A DNA stretch of 64,000 nucleotides from contig NZ_LGSZ01000048.1 in the NCBI RefSeq assembly GCF_001298265.1, positions 1-64,000 of the forward strand, read 5' to 3'. The notes beneath the pieces are model-generated. The model saw only the letters and a program-made list of their open reading frames with translations, was not told the origin of the DNA and did not search any database. Below are positions 43,575-52,187 of this stretch, piece by piece; the first letter of the stretch is position 1; each line of letters begins with the position of its first letter. The stretch comes from Allobosea vaviloviae. Its GTDB lineage: Bacteria > Pseudomonadota > Alphaproteobacteria > Rhizobiales > Beijerinckiaceae. Both the position numbers and the translations under genes were made by a program.

Positions 43575-45089
43575 TCAGGCCGCCCGGGGAACCGGACCGT
43601 TGCCGGCGAGCTTGGCCTTGAGCGCCGTGAGCGCGGGCCAGAATGCCATCACCAGGCCAAGCGTCATGATGCCGCCGCACAGCCAGTTCGACCAGAAGAC
43701 GCCGACATTGCCCTGGGAGACCAGCATCGCCTGCCGGAAGGAGCTCTCGGCCTGGTCGCCGAGTACCATCGCCAGGACCAGTGGCGGCAGCGGGTAGCGC
43801 AGCTTGTTGAACAGGTAGCCCAGGACGCCGAAGGCCAGCATCAGCCAGACATCGAACATCGCGTTGTTCACGGTGAAGGCACCGACCGCGCAGATGAAGA
43901 CGATCGCCGGGGCGATGATCGAGAACGGCACGCGCAGGATCGCGGCGAAGAACGGCACGCAGGTCAGCACCATGACCAGGCCGACGACATTGCCGAGATA
44001 CATCGAGGCGATCAGGCCCCAGACGAAGTCGGGTTGCTCGACGAAGAGGAGCGGACCGGGCTGCAGGCCCCAGATCAGCAAGCCGCCCAGCAGAACCGCA
44101 GCGGTGGGCGAGCCGGGAATACCGAGCGTCAGCATCGGCAGCAGGGCGGCCGTTCCCGCAGCGTGGGCGGCGGTTTCCGGCGCGACCACGCCCTCGAGCT
44201 CACCCTTGCCGAAATTGTTGCCCTTCTTGGAAAGCCGCTTGGCGATGCCGTAGCCCATGAAGGAGGCGGGCGTCGCACCGCCGGGCGTGATGCCCATCCA
44301 GCAGCCGACGATGCAGCTGCGCAGGAAGGTCGCCCACATCCGGGGCAGCTGCTTCCAGGTGCGGATGACCGCATCCATGCGCAGCTTGGCGGCGGCACCG
44401 TTGAACTTCAGCCCATCTTCCATCGAGGACAGGATCTCGCCGATGCCGAAGAGGCCGATGACCGCGACGAGGAACTTGAAGCCGTTGAGCAATTCATCCT
44501 GACCGAATGTCATGCGCAGCGTGCCGGTGACGTTGTCCAGACCGACGGAGGCGAGCGCGAAGCCGAGACACATCGAGGCGACGGTCTTGAAGGCCGAGCC
44601 TCGGCCCATTCCGATGAAACTGGCGAATGTCAGGAACTGGACCGCGAAGAATTCGGCCGGGCCGAATTTGAGCGCGAATTTGGCGACCACCGGCGCTAGG
44701 AAGGTGATCAGCGCCACAGCGAAGATCGCGCCGACAAAGGAGGAGGTGAAGGCGCCGACCAGGGCTTCGTCGGCCTTGCCGTTCTGCGCCATCGGGTGCC
44801 CGTCGAAGGTCGTCGCGACCGACCAGGGCTCACCGGGGATGTTGAACAGGATCGAGGTGATGGCGCCGCCGAACAGCGCGCCCCAGTAGATGCTGGTGAG
44901 AAGAATGATCGCCGAGGTCGGCGCCATCGTGAAGGTCAGCGGAAGCAGGATGGCGACGCCGTTCGCGCCCCCCAGCCCCGGCAAGACGCCGATGATGACA
45001 CCAAGCGTGATGCCGATGACCATCAGCATGATGTGGTAGAAGCTGAGGGCGACAGCGAAGCCCCCCATGAGGGCATTCAGTTCATCCAT
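43575..45089 (-). CDS. Tripartite tricarboxylate transporter, large membrane subunit TctA
   Basis: A 504-residue inner-membrane protein with about eleven or twelve membrane segments. Family motifs are GVLPGLGGANGVAILLPLTF near residue 38 and LGIPGSPTAAVLLGGLLIWG near residue 340, repeated halves of the TctA fold. ATG 45089 (MDELNAL) is the natural start; an upstream TTG is unlikely. The gene is read away from gntR-oxc-frc, and the 260 bases between hold two operator-like sites. Order is tctA-tctC-tctB, so the tctA promoter drives the whole transporter. Confidence 0.92.
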   Translation of the reverse strand: MDELNALMGGFAVALSFYHIMLMVIGITLGVIIGVLPGLGGANGVAILLPLTFTMAPTSAIILLTSIYWGALFGGAITSILFNIPGEPWSVATTFDGHPMAQNGKADEALVGAFTSSFVGAIFAVALITFLAPVVAKFALKFGPAEFFAVQFLTFASFIGMGRGSAFKTVASMCLGFALASVGLDNVTGTLRMTFGQDELLNGFKFLVAVIGLFGIGEILSSMEDGLKFNGAAAKLRMDAVIRTWKQLPRMWATFLRSCIVGCWMGITPGGATPASFMGYGIAKRLSKKGNNFGKGELEGVVAPETAAHAAGTAALLPMLTLGIPGSPTAAVLLGGLLIWGLQPGPLLFVEQPDFVWGLIASMYLGNVVGLVMVLTCVPFFAAILRVPFSIIAPAIVFICAVGAFTVNNAMFDVWLMLAFGVLGYLFNKLRYPLPPLVLAMVLGDQAESSFRQAMLVSQGNVGVFWSNWLCGGIMTLGLVMAFWPALTALKAKLAGNGPVPRAA

Positions 45090-45184
45090 GGCGCATTTCC
45101 CCAAAAACGGCGTGTTCTAGGACTGCGCAATGGTCAGCGCAGAACCGACGAGCCTTGTTGGAAGTAGCGTAAGATGAAAATTCG

Positions 45185-45201
45185 TGGCATGCAATATGCC
45201 A
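45185..45201. promoter_or_regulatory. Operator-like inverted repeat, island site 1
   Basis: TGGCATGCAATATGCCA: arms TGGCAT and ATGCCA with a five-base spacer, a perfect inverted repeat in the tctA/gntR intergenic region. It has the same geometry as 61784-61800. The GT/AC-containing half-sites suit a GntR (FCD) regulator. Confidence 0.75.
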
Positions 45202-45270
45202 TTTCTTGGTGCATTGCAGCAATAATGTTGCGGTAAAATGGCCGTTGCGCGCCTCTCTTCTTTCATTATA

Positions 45271-45280
45271 TGGTATGCCA
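45271..45280. promoter_or_regulatory. Operator-like palindrome, island site 2
   Basis: TGGTATGCCA, a compact version of the same half-sites, 70 bases before the first gntR start. It may serve the gntR-oxc-frc promoter. Confidence 0.7.
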
Positions 45281-45349
45281 GAAACCACCGCTCCCAGCGC
45301 ATGACGCGCCACTGACGGCTGGTCGTGACGGCACGGAAACCGATCCGCA

Positions 45350-46036
45350 ATGGTCAGAGCTCGCCTAGACATCCAGCCGATCGAAGAGGTCCAGAGCCTC
45401 AAGAGCCGCGCCTATGACGCGTTGAAGGCAGCGATCAGCGCGATGAACATCTATGATGACGGCGCCAAGTTACGGCTCGACGAACGTGCTCTTTCGCTGC
45501 AGTTCGGCGTCAGCCGCACGCCGCTGCGCGAGGCGCTCGCCCAGCTCGAACAGGAGGGCCTGGTCCGGATCGCGCCGCGCCGCGGCATCTATATCGTGCG
45601 CAAGACCAAGGCCGAGATCCTGGAGATGATCACCGTCTGGGCCGCGCTCGAAAGCATGGCTGCGCGGCTGGTGACCCAGGTCGCGTCCGACGACGAGATC
45701 GCCAACCTGCACCGTCTCGTCGATACCTTCGACAGTGCCGATCTCGACTCGCATATGGGCGAATATTCGGACGCCAATATCCGGTTCCATGCGGCGATCA
45801 TCGCCCTGTCGGGCTGCAAGCTCATCGCCGAGATCACCAATGGCCTGTTCGCGCATGTGCGCGCCATTCGCGAGCGCACCATCGCCGAGCAGGATCGGGC
45901 GCGCCGCTCGATCGTCGATCACAAGGAAATCGTCGAGGCCATGGAGGTACGCAACGGCGAGCGCGCCGAGCGGCTCGTGCGCGAGCACACCCTGAAGCTC
46001 AGGGCGCATGTGGAAAAATACGTCCAGCTCGACTGA
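45350..46036 (+). CDS. GntR-family (FCD) regulator, probable oxalate-operon regulator 1
   Basis: A 228-residue regulator. The N-terminal winged helix (about 15-80) has [32 protein letters not shown], the classical GntR motif. The C-terminal FCD domain has metal-site residues in [12 protein letters not shown] (near 146) and [12 protein letters not shown] (near 188). It starts the operon with oxc (58 bases later) and frc. The divergent tct operon lies on the other side. It is similar along its length to the second GntR protein at 50520-51245. Likely ligand: oxalate, oxalyl-CoA or glyoxylate. Confidence 0.92.
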   Translation: MVRARLDIQPIEEVQSLKSRAYDALKAAISAMNIYDDGAKLRLDERALSLQFGVSRTPLREALAQLEQEGLVRIAPRRGIYIVRKTKAEILEMITVWAALESMAARLVTQVASDDEIANLHRLVDTFDSADLDSHMGEYSDANIRFHAAIIALSGCKLIAEITNGLFAHVRAIRERTIAEQDRARRSIVDHKEIVEAMEVRNGERAERLVREHTLKLRAHVEKYVQLD

Positions 46037-46094
46037 GCCGGACGCGAAGACCAAGAAACAACCGGCTTCAAAAAGATCATCAGGAGGAATCGGA

Positions 46095-47825
46095 ATGTCC
46101 GCGACACTACACAGCATCGGCGACAATGCAGACGAGCAGGAGCTGACGGACGGCTTCCACCTGATCATCGATGCGCTCAAGCTCAACGGCGTCGAGACCA
46201 TCTATGGCGTGCCGGGCATCCCGATCACGGATTTCGGGCGCATGGCGCAGGCTGCCGGCATCCGCGTCATTTCGTTTCGCCACGAGCAGAACGCCGGCAA
46301 TGCCGCGGCGATCGCCGGCTACCTGACGAAGAAGCCCGGCATCTGCCTCACCGTGTCGGCTCCCGGATTCCTCAACGGCCTGACCGCGCTGGCGAATGCC
46401 ACGACCAACTGCTTTCCGATGATCCTGATCTCGGGCTCGTCCGAGCGCGAGATCGTCGACCTGCAGCAGGGCGACTATGAGGAGATGGACCAGCTCGCCA
46501 TCGCCAAGCCCCTGTGCAAGGCTGCGTTCCGGGTGCTGCACGCCGCCGATATCGGCATCGCGGTCGCCCGCGCGATCCGCGCCGCGGTGTCGGGCCGTCC
46601 CGGCGGCGTCTATCTCGATCTGCCGGCGAAGCTGTTCTCCCAGACGATGGATGCGAAGGCCGGCGAGAAGTCGCTGGTCAAGGTCATCGACGCGGCGCCC
46701 GCCCAGATTCCCGCCCCGTCGGCCGTCAAGCGCGCGCTCGATGTGCTGAAGAGCGCCAAGCGTCCCCTGATCATCTTCGGCAAGGGCGCAGCCTATGCCC
46801 AGGCCGATGACGAGATCCGCGCGCTGGTCGAGAAAAGCGGGATTCCGTTCCTGCAGATGAGCATGGCCAAGGGCCTGCTGCCCGACACCCACCCGCAATC
46901 GGCGGGCGCGGCGCGCTCGACGGTGCTCAAGGATTCCGACGTCGTCATGCTGGTCGGCGCGCGGCTCAACTGGCTGCTCTCGCATGGCAAGGGCAAGACC
47001 TGGGGCGACGCGCCCAAGAAGTTCATCCAGATCGACATCGAGCCCAAGGAAATGGACTCCAATGTCGAGATCGTCGCCCCGCTGGTCGGCGATATCGGCT
47101 CCTGCGTCTCGGCGCTGCTCGAAGGCATCGACGGCAACTGGCCGGCCCCGCCAGCCGACTGGATTTCGACCGTCAATGCGAAGCGCGACGAGAACATCGC
47201 CAAGATGGCGCCGCGTTTGATGAAGAACTCGTCGCCGATGGACTTCCACGGCGCGCTCGGTGCCCTGCGCACCGTCATCAAGGAGCGGCCGGACGCCATC
47301 CTCGTCAATGAAGGCGCCAACACGCTCGATCTCGCGCGCGGCATCATCGACATGTACCAGCCGCGCAAGCGCCTGGACGTCGGCACCTGGGGCGTCATGG
47401 GCATCGGCATGGGCTTCGCCGTCGCCGCCGCCATCGAGACCGGCAAGCCGGTGCTCGCCGTCGAGGGCGATTCGGCCTTCGGCTTTTCCGGCATGGAGGT
47501 CGAGACGATCTGCCGATACAATCTGCCGGTCTGCATCGTCATCTTCAACAACAACGGCATCTATCGCGGCACCGACGTCAATCCGCTGGGTGGCGATGTC
47601 GCCACCACGGTCTTCGTCGAAAATGCGCGCTACGACAGGATGATGGAGGCCTTCGGCGGCGTCGGCGTCAACGTCACCACGCCCGACGAGCTGAAGCGCG
47701 CCGTCGATGCGGCGATGAATTCCGGCAAGCCGACCCTGATCAACGCCGTGATCGACCCCGCAGCCGGCACCGAGAGCGGCCGCATCGGCAACCTCAACCC
47801 GCAAAGCGTCGTCCGCAAGAAATAG
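46095..47825 (+). CDS. oxc: Oxalyl-CoA decarboxylase
   Basis: A 576-residue thiamine diphosphate enzyme that decarboxylates oxalyl-CoA to formyl-CoA and CO2. The N-terminal domain has [15 protein letters not shown] near residue 34 and the catalytic glutamate in [15 protein letters not shown] near residue 64. The C-terminal cofactor motif is [22 protein letters not shown] with [10 protein letters not shown], both typical of Oxc (568 residues in Oxalobacter). ATG 46095 has AGGAGG upstream. It follows gntR by 58 bases and is followed by frc after 77 bases. Together Oxc and Frc form the catabolic oxalate cycle. Confidence 0.95.
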   Translation: MSATLHSIGDNADEQELTDGFHLIIDALKLNGVETIYGVPGIPITDFGRMAQAAGIRVISFRHEQNAGNAAAIAGYLTKKPGICLTVSAPGFLNGLTALANATTNCFPMILISGSSEREIVDLQQGDYEEMDQLAIAKPLCKAAFRVLHAADIGIAVARAIRAAVSGRPGGVYLDLPAKLFSQTMDAKAGEKSLVKVIDAAPAQIPAPSAVKRALDVLKSAKRPLIIFGKGAAYAQADDEIRALVEKSGIPFLQMSMAKGLLPDTHPQSAGAARSTVLKDSDVVMLVGARLNWLLSHGKGKTWGDAPKKFIQIDIEPKEMDSNVEIVAPLVGDIGSCVSALLEGIDGNWPAPPADWISTVNAKRDENIAKMAPRLMKNSSPMDFHGALGALRTVIKERPDAILVNEGANTLDLARGIIDMYQPRKRLDVGTWGVMGIGMGFAVAAAIETGKPVLAVEGDSAFGFSGMEVETICRYNLPVCIVIFNNNGIYRGTDVNPLGGDVATTVFVENARYDRMMEAFGGVGVNVTTPDELKRAVDAAMNSGKPTLINAVIDPAAGTESGRIGNLNPQSVVRKK

Positions 47826-47902
47826 GCTGCGCAGAGGAGATTCCCGGCGCCGGAGGCAACCCGGCGCCGGCGACAACCCGCGGCAAGAAAGGGGGAGACC
47901 GA

Positions 47903-49186
47903 ATGAAAGCGCTCGAAGGTGTCAGGATTCTCGATTTCACCCATGTGCAATCCGGGCCGACCTGCACGCAGTTGCTCGCCTGGTTCGGCGCCGATGTGAT
48001 CAAGGTGGAGCGCCCCGGCACCGGCGACATCACGCGCGGCCAGCTCTGCGACCTGCCCGATGTGGACAGCCTCTATTTCACGATGCTGAACCACAACAAG
48101 CGTTCGATCACGCTGGACACCAAGACCCCCGAGGGCATGGACGTGCTCTGGGAGATGGCCAAGGTCTGCGACGTGCTGGTCGAGAATTTCGCGCCGGGCG
48201 TGCTCGACCGCATGGGCTTCTCCTGGGACAAGCTTCACGCGGTCAATCCGCGCCTGATCGTCGCCTCGGTGAAGGGCTTCGGCCCCGGCCCTTATGCCGA
48301 CTGCAAGGTGTATGAGAACGTCGCGCAATGCGCCGGCGGCTCCGCCTCGACCACCGGCTTCCGCGACGGGCCGCCGCTGGTGACCGGCGCGCAGATCGGC
48401 GATTCCGGCACGGGCCTTCACCTGGCGCTGGGGATCGTCACGGCGCTGTTCCACCGCACCCGTTCGGGGCTCGGCCAGAAGGTCGATTGCGCGATGCAGG
48501 ACGGCGTCCTGAACCTCTGCCGCATCAAGCTGCGCGACCAGCAGCGCCTGGAGCACGGGCCGCTGAAGGAATACAGCCAGTTCGGTGACGGCGAGCCCTT
48601 CGGCACCTCGGTGCCGCGCGCGGGCAACGATTCCGGCGGCGGCCAGCCCGGCCGCATCCTGAAATGCAAGGGCTGGGAGACCGATCCCAACGCCTATATC
48701 TACTTCATCACCCAGACGCCGGTCTGGGGCGCCATTTGCGACGTCATCGGCGAGCCGGGCTGGAAGACCGATCCAGACTACGCCAAGCCAGCGGCCCGCC
48801 TGCCCCGGCTGAACGAAATCTTCGCGCGCATCGAGCAATGGACCATGACCAAGACCAAGTTCGAGGCCATGGACATCCTGAACGTCCACCACATTCCCTG
48901 CGGCCCGATTCTGTCGATGAAGGAAATCGCGGAGGAAACGTCGCTGCGCGAGACCGGGACCGTGGTCGAAGTGGACCACCCCCTTCGCGGCAAATATCTC
49001 TCGGTCGGAAATCCGATCAAGCTCTCCGCCAGCCCGACCGAGGTGACGCGCTCCCCGCTGCTCGGCGAGCACACCAACGAGATCCTCCGCGACGTGCTAA
49101 AGTTCGACGACAGCCGGATCGCGGCGATCCTGGCGTCGGGCGCCACGGGCGCGACCGAGGCCCCGTCACGTGTCGCAGCCGAGTAA
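47903..49186 (+). CDS. frc: Formyl-CoA transferase paralogue 1 (oxalate CoA-transferase), next to oxc
   Basis: A 427-residue class III CoA-transferase. It transfers CoA from formyl-CoA to oxalate to give oxalyl-CoA. The catalytic aspartate is in QIGDSGTG at residue 167. The glycine loop reads SGGGQPG instead of the usual GGGGQPG, and [13 protein letters not shown] replaces the common [13 protein letters not shown]. These changes make it more divergent than the second copy at 62579-63829. [15 protein letters not shown] is shared by both. It forms an operon with gntR and oxc. A different acyl donor, such as succinyl-CoA, is possible. Confidence 0.9.
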   Translation: MKALEGVRILDFTHVQSGPTCTQLLAWFGADVIKVERPGTGDITRGQLCDLPDVDSLYFTMLNHNKRSITLDTKTPEGMDVLWEMAKVCDVLVENFAPGVLDRMGFSWDKLHAVNPRLIVASVKGFGPGPYADCKVYENVAQCAGGSASTTGFRDGPPLVTGAQIGDSGTGLHLALGIVTALFHRTRSGLGQKVDCAMQDGVLNLCRIKLRDQQRLEHGPLKEYSQFGDGEPFGTSVPRAGNDSGGGQPGRILKCKGWETDPNAYIYFITQTPVWGAICDVIGEPGWKTDPDYAKPAARLPRLNEIFARIEQWTMTKTKFEAMDILNVHHIPCGPILSMKEIAEETSLRETGTVVEVDHPLRGKYLSVGNPIKLSASPTEVTRSPLLGEHTNEILRDVLKFDDSRIAAILASGATGATEAPSRVAAE

Positions 49187-49221
49187 GGCACCGGCCGCTT
49201 TTTTTCTCTCGACCACCTTGG

Positions 49222-49252
49222 GCCAGATTCTCGCGGGAGGCTCTGGCTTTTT
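49222..49252 (+). terminator. Rho-independent terminator after gntR-oxc-frc
   Basis: GCCAGA and TCTGGC arms, an inner CTC/GAG pair, followed by TTTTTG. It lies 36 bases after the frc stop and closes the operon before the SucD-like gene. Confidence 0.75.
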
Positions 49253-49292
49253 GTTGCGCATGCAACCATTCTCTTCTTGACAGCGATTCATA

Positions 49293-49304
49293 TTGGCATG
49301 CCAA
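49293..49304. promoter_or_regulatory. Operator-like palindrome, island site 3
   Basis: TTGGCATGCCAA, a perfect 12-base palindrome followed at once by ATACCA. A TTGACA at 49277-49282 could be a -35 element. It lies 83 bases before the SucD-like gene. Confidence 0.75.
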
Positions 49305-49386
49305 ATACCAAATAAGCACCAATCCCGATTGAACGATCGAACACAGATCGACGGGATAGGCGGAAAAACGATCCTGGGGAGGATCC

Positions 49387-50286
49387 ATGTCCATTCTGAT
49401 TGACAAGACCACCAAGGTCATCTGCCAGGGCTTCACCGGCGAGAATGGCACCTTCCACTCCGAGCAGGCGATCGCCTATGGCACGCAGATGGTCGGCGGC
49501 ACCTCCCCGGGTAAGGGCGGCTCGCTTCATCTCGGCCTGCCGGTCTTCGACAGCGTCCATGAGGCCAAGGCCAAGACCGGCGCGACCGCGTCGGTCGTCT
49601 ATGTGCCGCCTCCGGGCGCGGCCGATGCGATCTGCGAGGCGATCGACGCCGAGATCCCGCTGATCATCTGCATCACCGAGGGCATTCCGGTGCTCGACAT
49701 GGTCAAGGTCAAGCGCTCGCTGATCGGCTCCAAGTCGCGGCTGATCGGGCCCAACTGCCCCGGCGTCGTGACCGCGGGCGAGAGCAAGATCGGCATCATG
49801 CCGGCCAACATCTTCAAGCCGGGCTCTGTCGGCATCGTCTCGCGCTCGGGCACGCTGACCTATGAGGCGGTGTTCCAGACCACCCGCGAGGGGCTGGGCC
49901 AGACGACCGCCGTCGGCATCGGCGGCGACCCGGTCAAGGGCACCGAGTTCATCGACATGCTCGAGATGTTCCTGGCCGACGAGCACACCAAGTCGATCGT
50001 GATGATCGGCGAGATCGGCGGCTCGGCCGAGGAGGATGCGGCGCAGTTCATCAAGGACGAGGCCAAGCGTGGCCGCTCCAAGCCGATGGTCGGCTTCATC
50101 GCCGGGAATGGCGGCGGCGCCGCAGACAAGATCGCGGCCATGGAAGCCGCCGGCATCAGGGTTTCGTTCTCGCCGGACCGCATGGGCGAGACGCTCGCCG
50201 CCGTCCTGCGGAATCAGCCGCTGAGTCGGGAAAAGCGGGCCACGGAGATCAGACAGCGTGTGTCCGAGATCGAGTGGTCGTTCTGA
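49387..50286 (+). CDS. SucD-like CoA-ligase alpha subunit lacking the phosphohistidine segment
   Basis: A 299-residue protein very close in motif to succinyl-CoA synthetase alpha. It keeps the CoA-binding start [86 protein letters not shown] and the glutamate in [13 protein letters not shown]. In normal SucD, KPMxGFIAG is followed by about 18 residues that hold GHAGAI with the phosphorylated histidine. Here it is followed directly by [16 protein letters not shown] (near residue 240), so the histidine is absent. The frame and the downstream homology are intact. No beta subunit gene is adjacent. It stands as its own unit behind an operator-like site. It may bind CoA or act with a different mechanism. 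Confidence 0.85.
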   Translation: MSILIDKTTKVICQGFTGENGTFHSEQAIAYGTQMVGGTSPGKGGSLHLGLPVFDSVHEAKAKTGATASVVYVPPPGAADAICEAIDAEIPLIICITEGIPVLDMVKVKRSLIGSKSRLIGPNCPGVVTAGESKIGIMPANIFKPGSVGIVSRSGTLTYEAVFQTTREGLGQTTAVGIGGDPVKGTEFIDMLEMFLADEHTKSIVMIGEIGGSAEEDAAQFIKDEAKRGRSKPMVGFIAGNGGGAADKIAAMEAAGIRVSFSPDRMGETLAAVLRNQPLSREKRATEIRQRVSEIEWSF

Positions 50287-50519
50287 CAGGGGGCTCCGCC
50301 GCCTGTCTCGTTCCACCCGCCCCAGCGCCATGCGAGGCTCATGGGGGCAACGAGCGGGGGAAGGCCGGGCCGGGAGGCTTTGGCGCCCAAACAGGTATGA
50401 TCGTGCCGGCTTCGCGCCGAAACAGGGATTTCAACGACACCGAGGTATCTGGTAGACCATGACGATGCACCGGCGCGCCGACGCGCGCATCTCGGCCGGG
50501 TCATCAGGAGTTGCCCCCT

Positions 50520-51245
50520 TTGAAAGTTCCAAGGCTTAAGTCGCCGCCGGAGAGTTCCGCGCAGAGCCTCGTCCTCGAGCGTTTCGCGCCGGAGGAAACC
50601 TTCAAGACCAAGGTCTACGCCGCGCTGAAGCACGCGATCATCAACATGGACATCTACGGCTCATCGGAGCCGACCTGGATCGACGAGCGCCAGTTGTCCG
50701 AGAAGCTCGGCGTCAGCCGGACGCCGGTGCGCGAGGCGGTCGCCATGCTGGAGCAGGAGGGCTTCGTGAAGTCGCTGCCGCGGCGCGGCATCATGGTTCT
50801 CAAGAAGACCAAGAGCGAGGTCGTGGAGATGATCCAGGCCTGGGCGGCGCTGGAGAGCATGGCGGCGCGCCTTGTGGTCCAGCGTGCGACGGATGCCGAG
50901 ATCGGCACGTTGCGGACGCTGTTCAAGGACTTCAACGACGCCCACAAGCCATCCGACCATCTCAACGAATATTCCGACACCAACGTCGTCTTCCACCAGA
51001 CGCTGATCGGCCTCAGCCGCTCGCAACTGCTGGTCGACATGACCGACAATCTGCTGCTGCATGTGCGCGGAATCCGCCAGATGACGATCGGCCGCGACGA
51101 CCGCGCCAGCCGTTCGATCGTCGATCACCTGAAGATCATCGAGGCGCTGGAGCGCCGCGACATGGTGCAGGCCGAGCAGTTGTCGCGCGACCATGCGCTC
51201 GGGCTCGCCGCCTATGTCGACGAGCACGCCGACATCTTCGATTGA
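50520..51245 (+). CDS. GntR-family (FCD) regulator 2
   Basis: A 241-residue regulator. The N-terminal winged helix has IDERQLSEKLGVSRTPVREAVAMLEQEGFVKSLPRRG. The FCD domain has FHQTLIGLSRSQ (near 157) and SIVDHLKIIEALERRD (near 200). No ATG is available. The TTG at 50520 is nine bases after AGGAG, and the TTG at 50511 touches the AGGAG, so the first is chosen. It is a paralogue of the regulator at 45350-46036. It ends in DEHADIFD, and the DNA for that end is repeated just after the stop (51253-51275). It lies between the SucD-like gene and the convergent FAH gene. Confidence 0.88.
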   Translation: MKVPRLKSPPESSAQSLVLERFAPEETFKTKVYAALKHAIINMDIYGSSEPTWIDERQLSEKLGVSRTPVREAVAMLEQEGFVKSLPRRGIMVLKKTKSEVVEMIQAWAALESMAARLVVQRATDAEIGTLRTLFKDFNDAHKPSDHLNEYSDTNVVFHQTLIGLSRSQLLVDMTDNLLLHVRGIRQMTIGRDDRASRSIVDHLKIIEALERRDMVQAEQLSRDHALGLAAYVDEHADIFD

Positions 51246-51275
51246 GCGTGGGGCACGCCGACATCTTCGATTGAG
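51224..51275. repeat. Short tandem duplication at the end of the second gntR gene
   Basis: GCACGCCGACATCTTCGATT (plus GAG, 23 bases in all) at 51224-51246 recurs at 51253-51275, a 29-base period. The second copy lies after the stop codon and repeats the last codons and the stop. Confidence 0.9.
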
Positions 51276-51308
51276 GGCCAGCCTTCCGCGATCCGCAAGA
51301 AGCCGAGG

Positions 51309-52133
51309 CTACTGGACGAAGCCGTTGGTCAGCGTGCCGATGCCGTCGATGATCACCTCCACGGTATTCACCGGCTCCTTCATGGTGCCGACGCCGAGCG
51401 AGGTTCCACAGCAGATCAGGTCTCCGGGCAGCAGCGTCATGTCGTGCGAGATGCGGCTGACCAGCTCATACGGCTGGAAGATCATGTCCGCGACGGGATA
51501 GTTCTGGCGCTCCTGGCCGTTGAGCACGGTGCGGATCGTCAGGCTGCTTGGATCGAGGCCTTTCGCCACGACCGGCCCGAACGGGCCGAAGCCGTCGAAG
51601 CTCTTGGCGCGCACCCATTGCGCGAAGGTCGGATCGGCCGCGATCAAATCCGCCGCCGTGATGTCGTTGACGCAGGTGTAGCCGAAGATGACATCACCGG
51701 CCGCCTCCGGCGTGACGCGACTGCATTTCCGGCCGATGACGATGCCGAGCTCGCCCTCATAGACCACCCGGCCGGCATAGGATGGCGGCCGGGGGATCGT
51801 CGCGCCCGGCGCCGCCAGGCAGGACGGCGCCTTCATCAGATAGAGCGGGTCCACCGGCGCCGACATCGACATCTTGGCGGCGAGCGCGTGGAAGTTGTTC
51901 CACAAGGCGATGATCTTGGAGGGCGCGGTCGGCGCCAGAAGTGTGACGTCTGAGAGTGGCACCTGTTCGCCCGTCGCTTTTGAGCCGGCAAACATGCCGC
52001 CTTCATGGATGCTGACCATCTCGCCCTCGACCGTGCCGAATCCCTCGGCTCCATCACATGAGAAGCGGATCCAGAAGGTCGCCATATCCTGGCGATCTTG
52101 CCGGATCCTCTGCTTGATTGCTGAACTGGCCAT
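51309..52133 (-). CDS. Fumarylacetoacetate hydrolase (FAH) family protein
   Basis: A 274-residue protein of the FAH C-terminal fold. Metal and substrate motifs are VVYEGELGIVIGR (the E-E ligands near residue 130), GYTCVNDITAADL near 152, and AKSFDGFGPFGPVV near 175. Members hydrolyse or tautomerise 2-keto acids such as fumarylpyruvate, oxaloacetate or 2-hydroxyhepta-dienedioate. ATG 52133 is preceded by AGGGGG. It lies 54 bases after pyk and is the last gene of the gcl operon, so a keto acid of the glyoxylate or oxalate pathway is a plausible substrate. Confidence 0.87.
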   Translation of the reverse strand: MASSAIKQRIRQDRQDMATFWIRFSCDGAEGFGTVEGEMVSIHEGGMFAGSKATGEQVPLSDVTLLAPTAPSKIIALWNNFHALAAKMSMSAPVDPLYLMKAPSCLAAPGATIPRPPSYAGRVVYEGELGIVIGRKCSRVTPEAAGDVIFGYTCVNDITAADLIAADPTFAQWVRAKSFDGFGPFGPVVAKGLDPSSLTIRTVLNGQERQNYPVADMIFQPYELVSRISHDMTLLPGDLICCGTSLGVGTMKEPVNTVEVIIDGIGTLTNGFVQ

Positions 52134-52187
52134 CGTCTTCCCCCTTGTCGGCTTCTTATTGAAACGGGGCGACGACGGCCGAGAGCC

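Noticed and set aside
46107..47876. A 589-codon minus-strand frame opposite oxc
   Set aside because: Shadow of oxc. Low-complexity translation without domain signal, caused by high third-position GC.
50095..50125. The SucD-like gap as a frameshift or pseudogene
   Set aside because: The frame is the same before and after the gap, the C-terminal motifs continue and no stop is present. It reads as an in-frame deletion in an intact gene.
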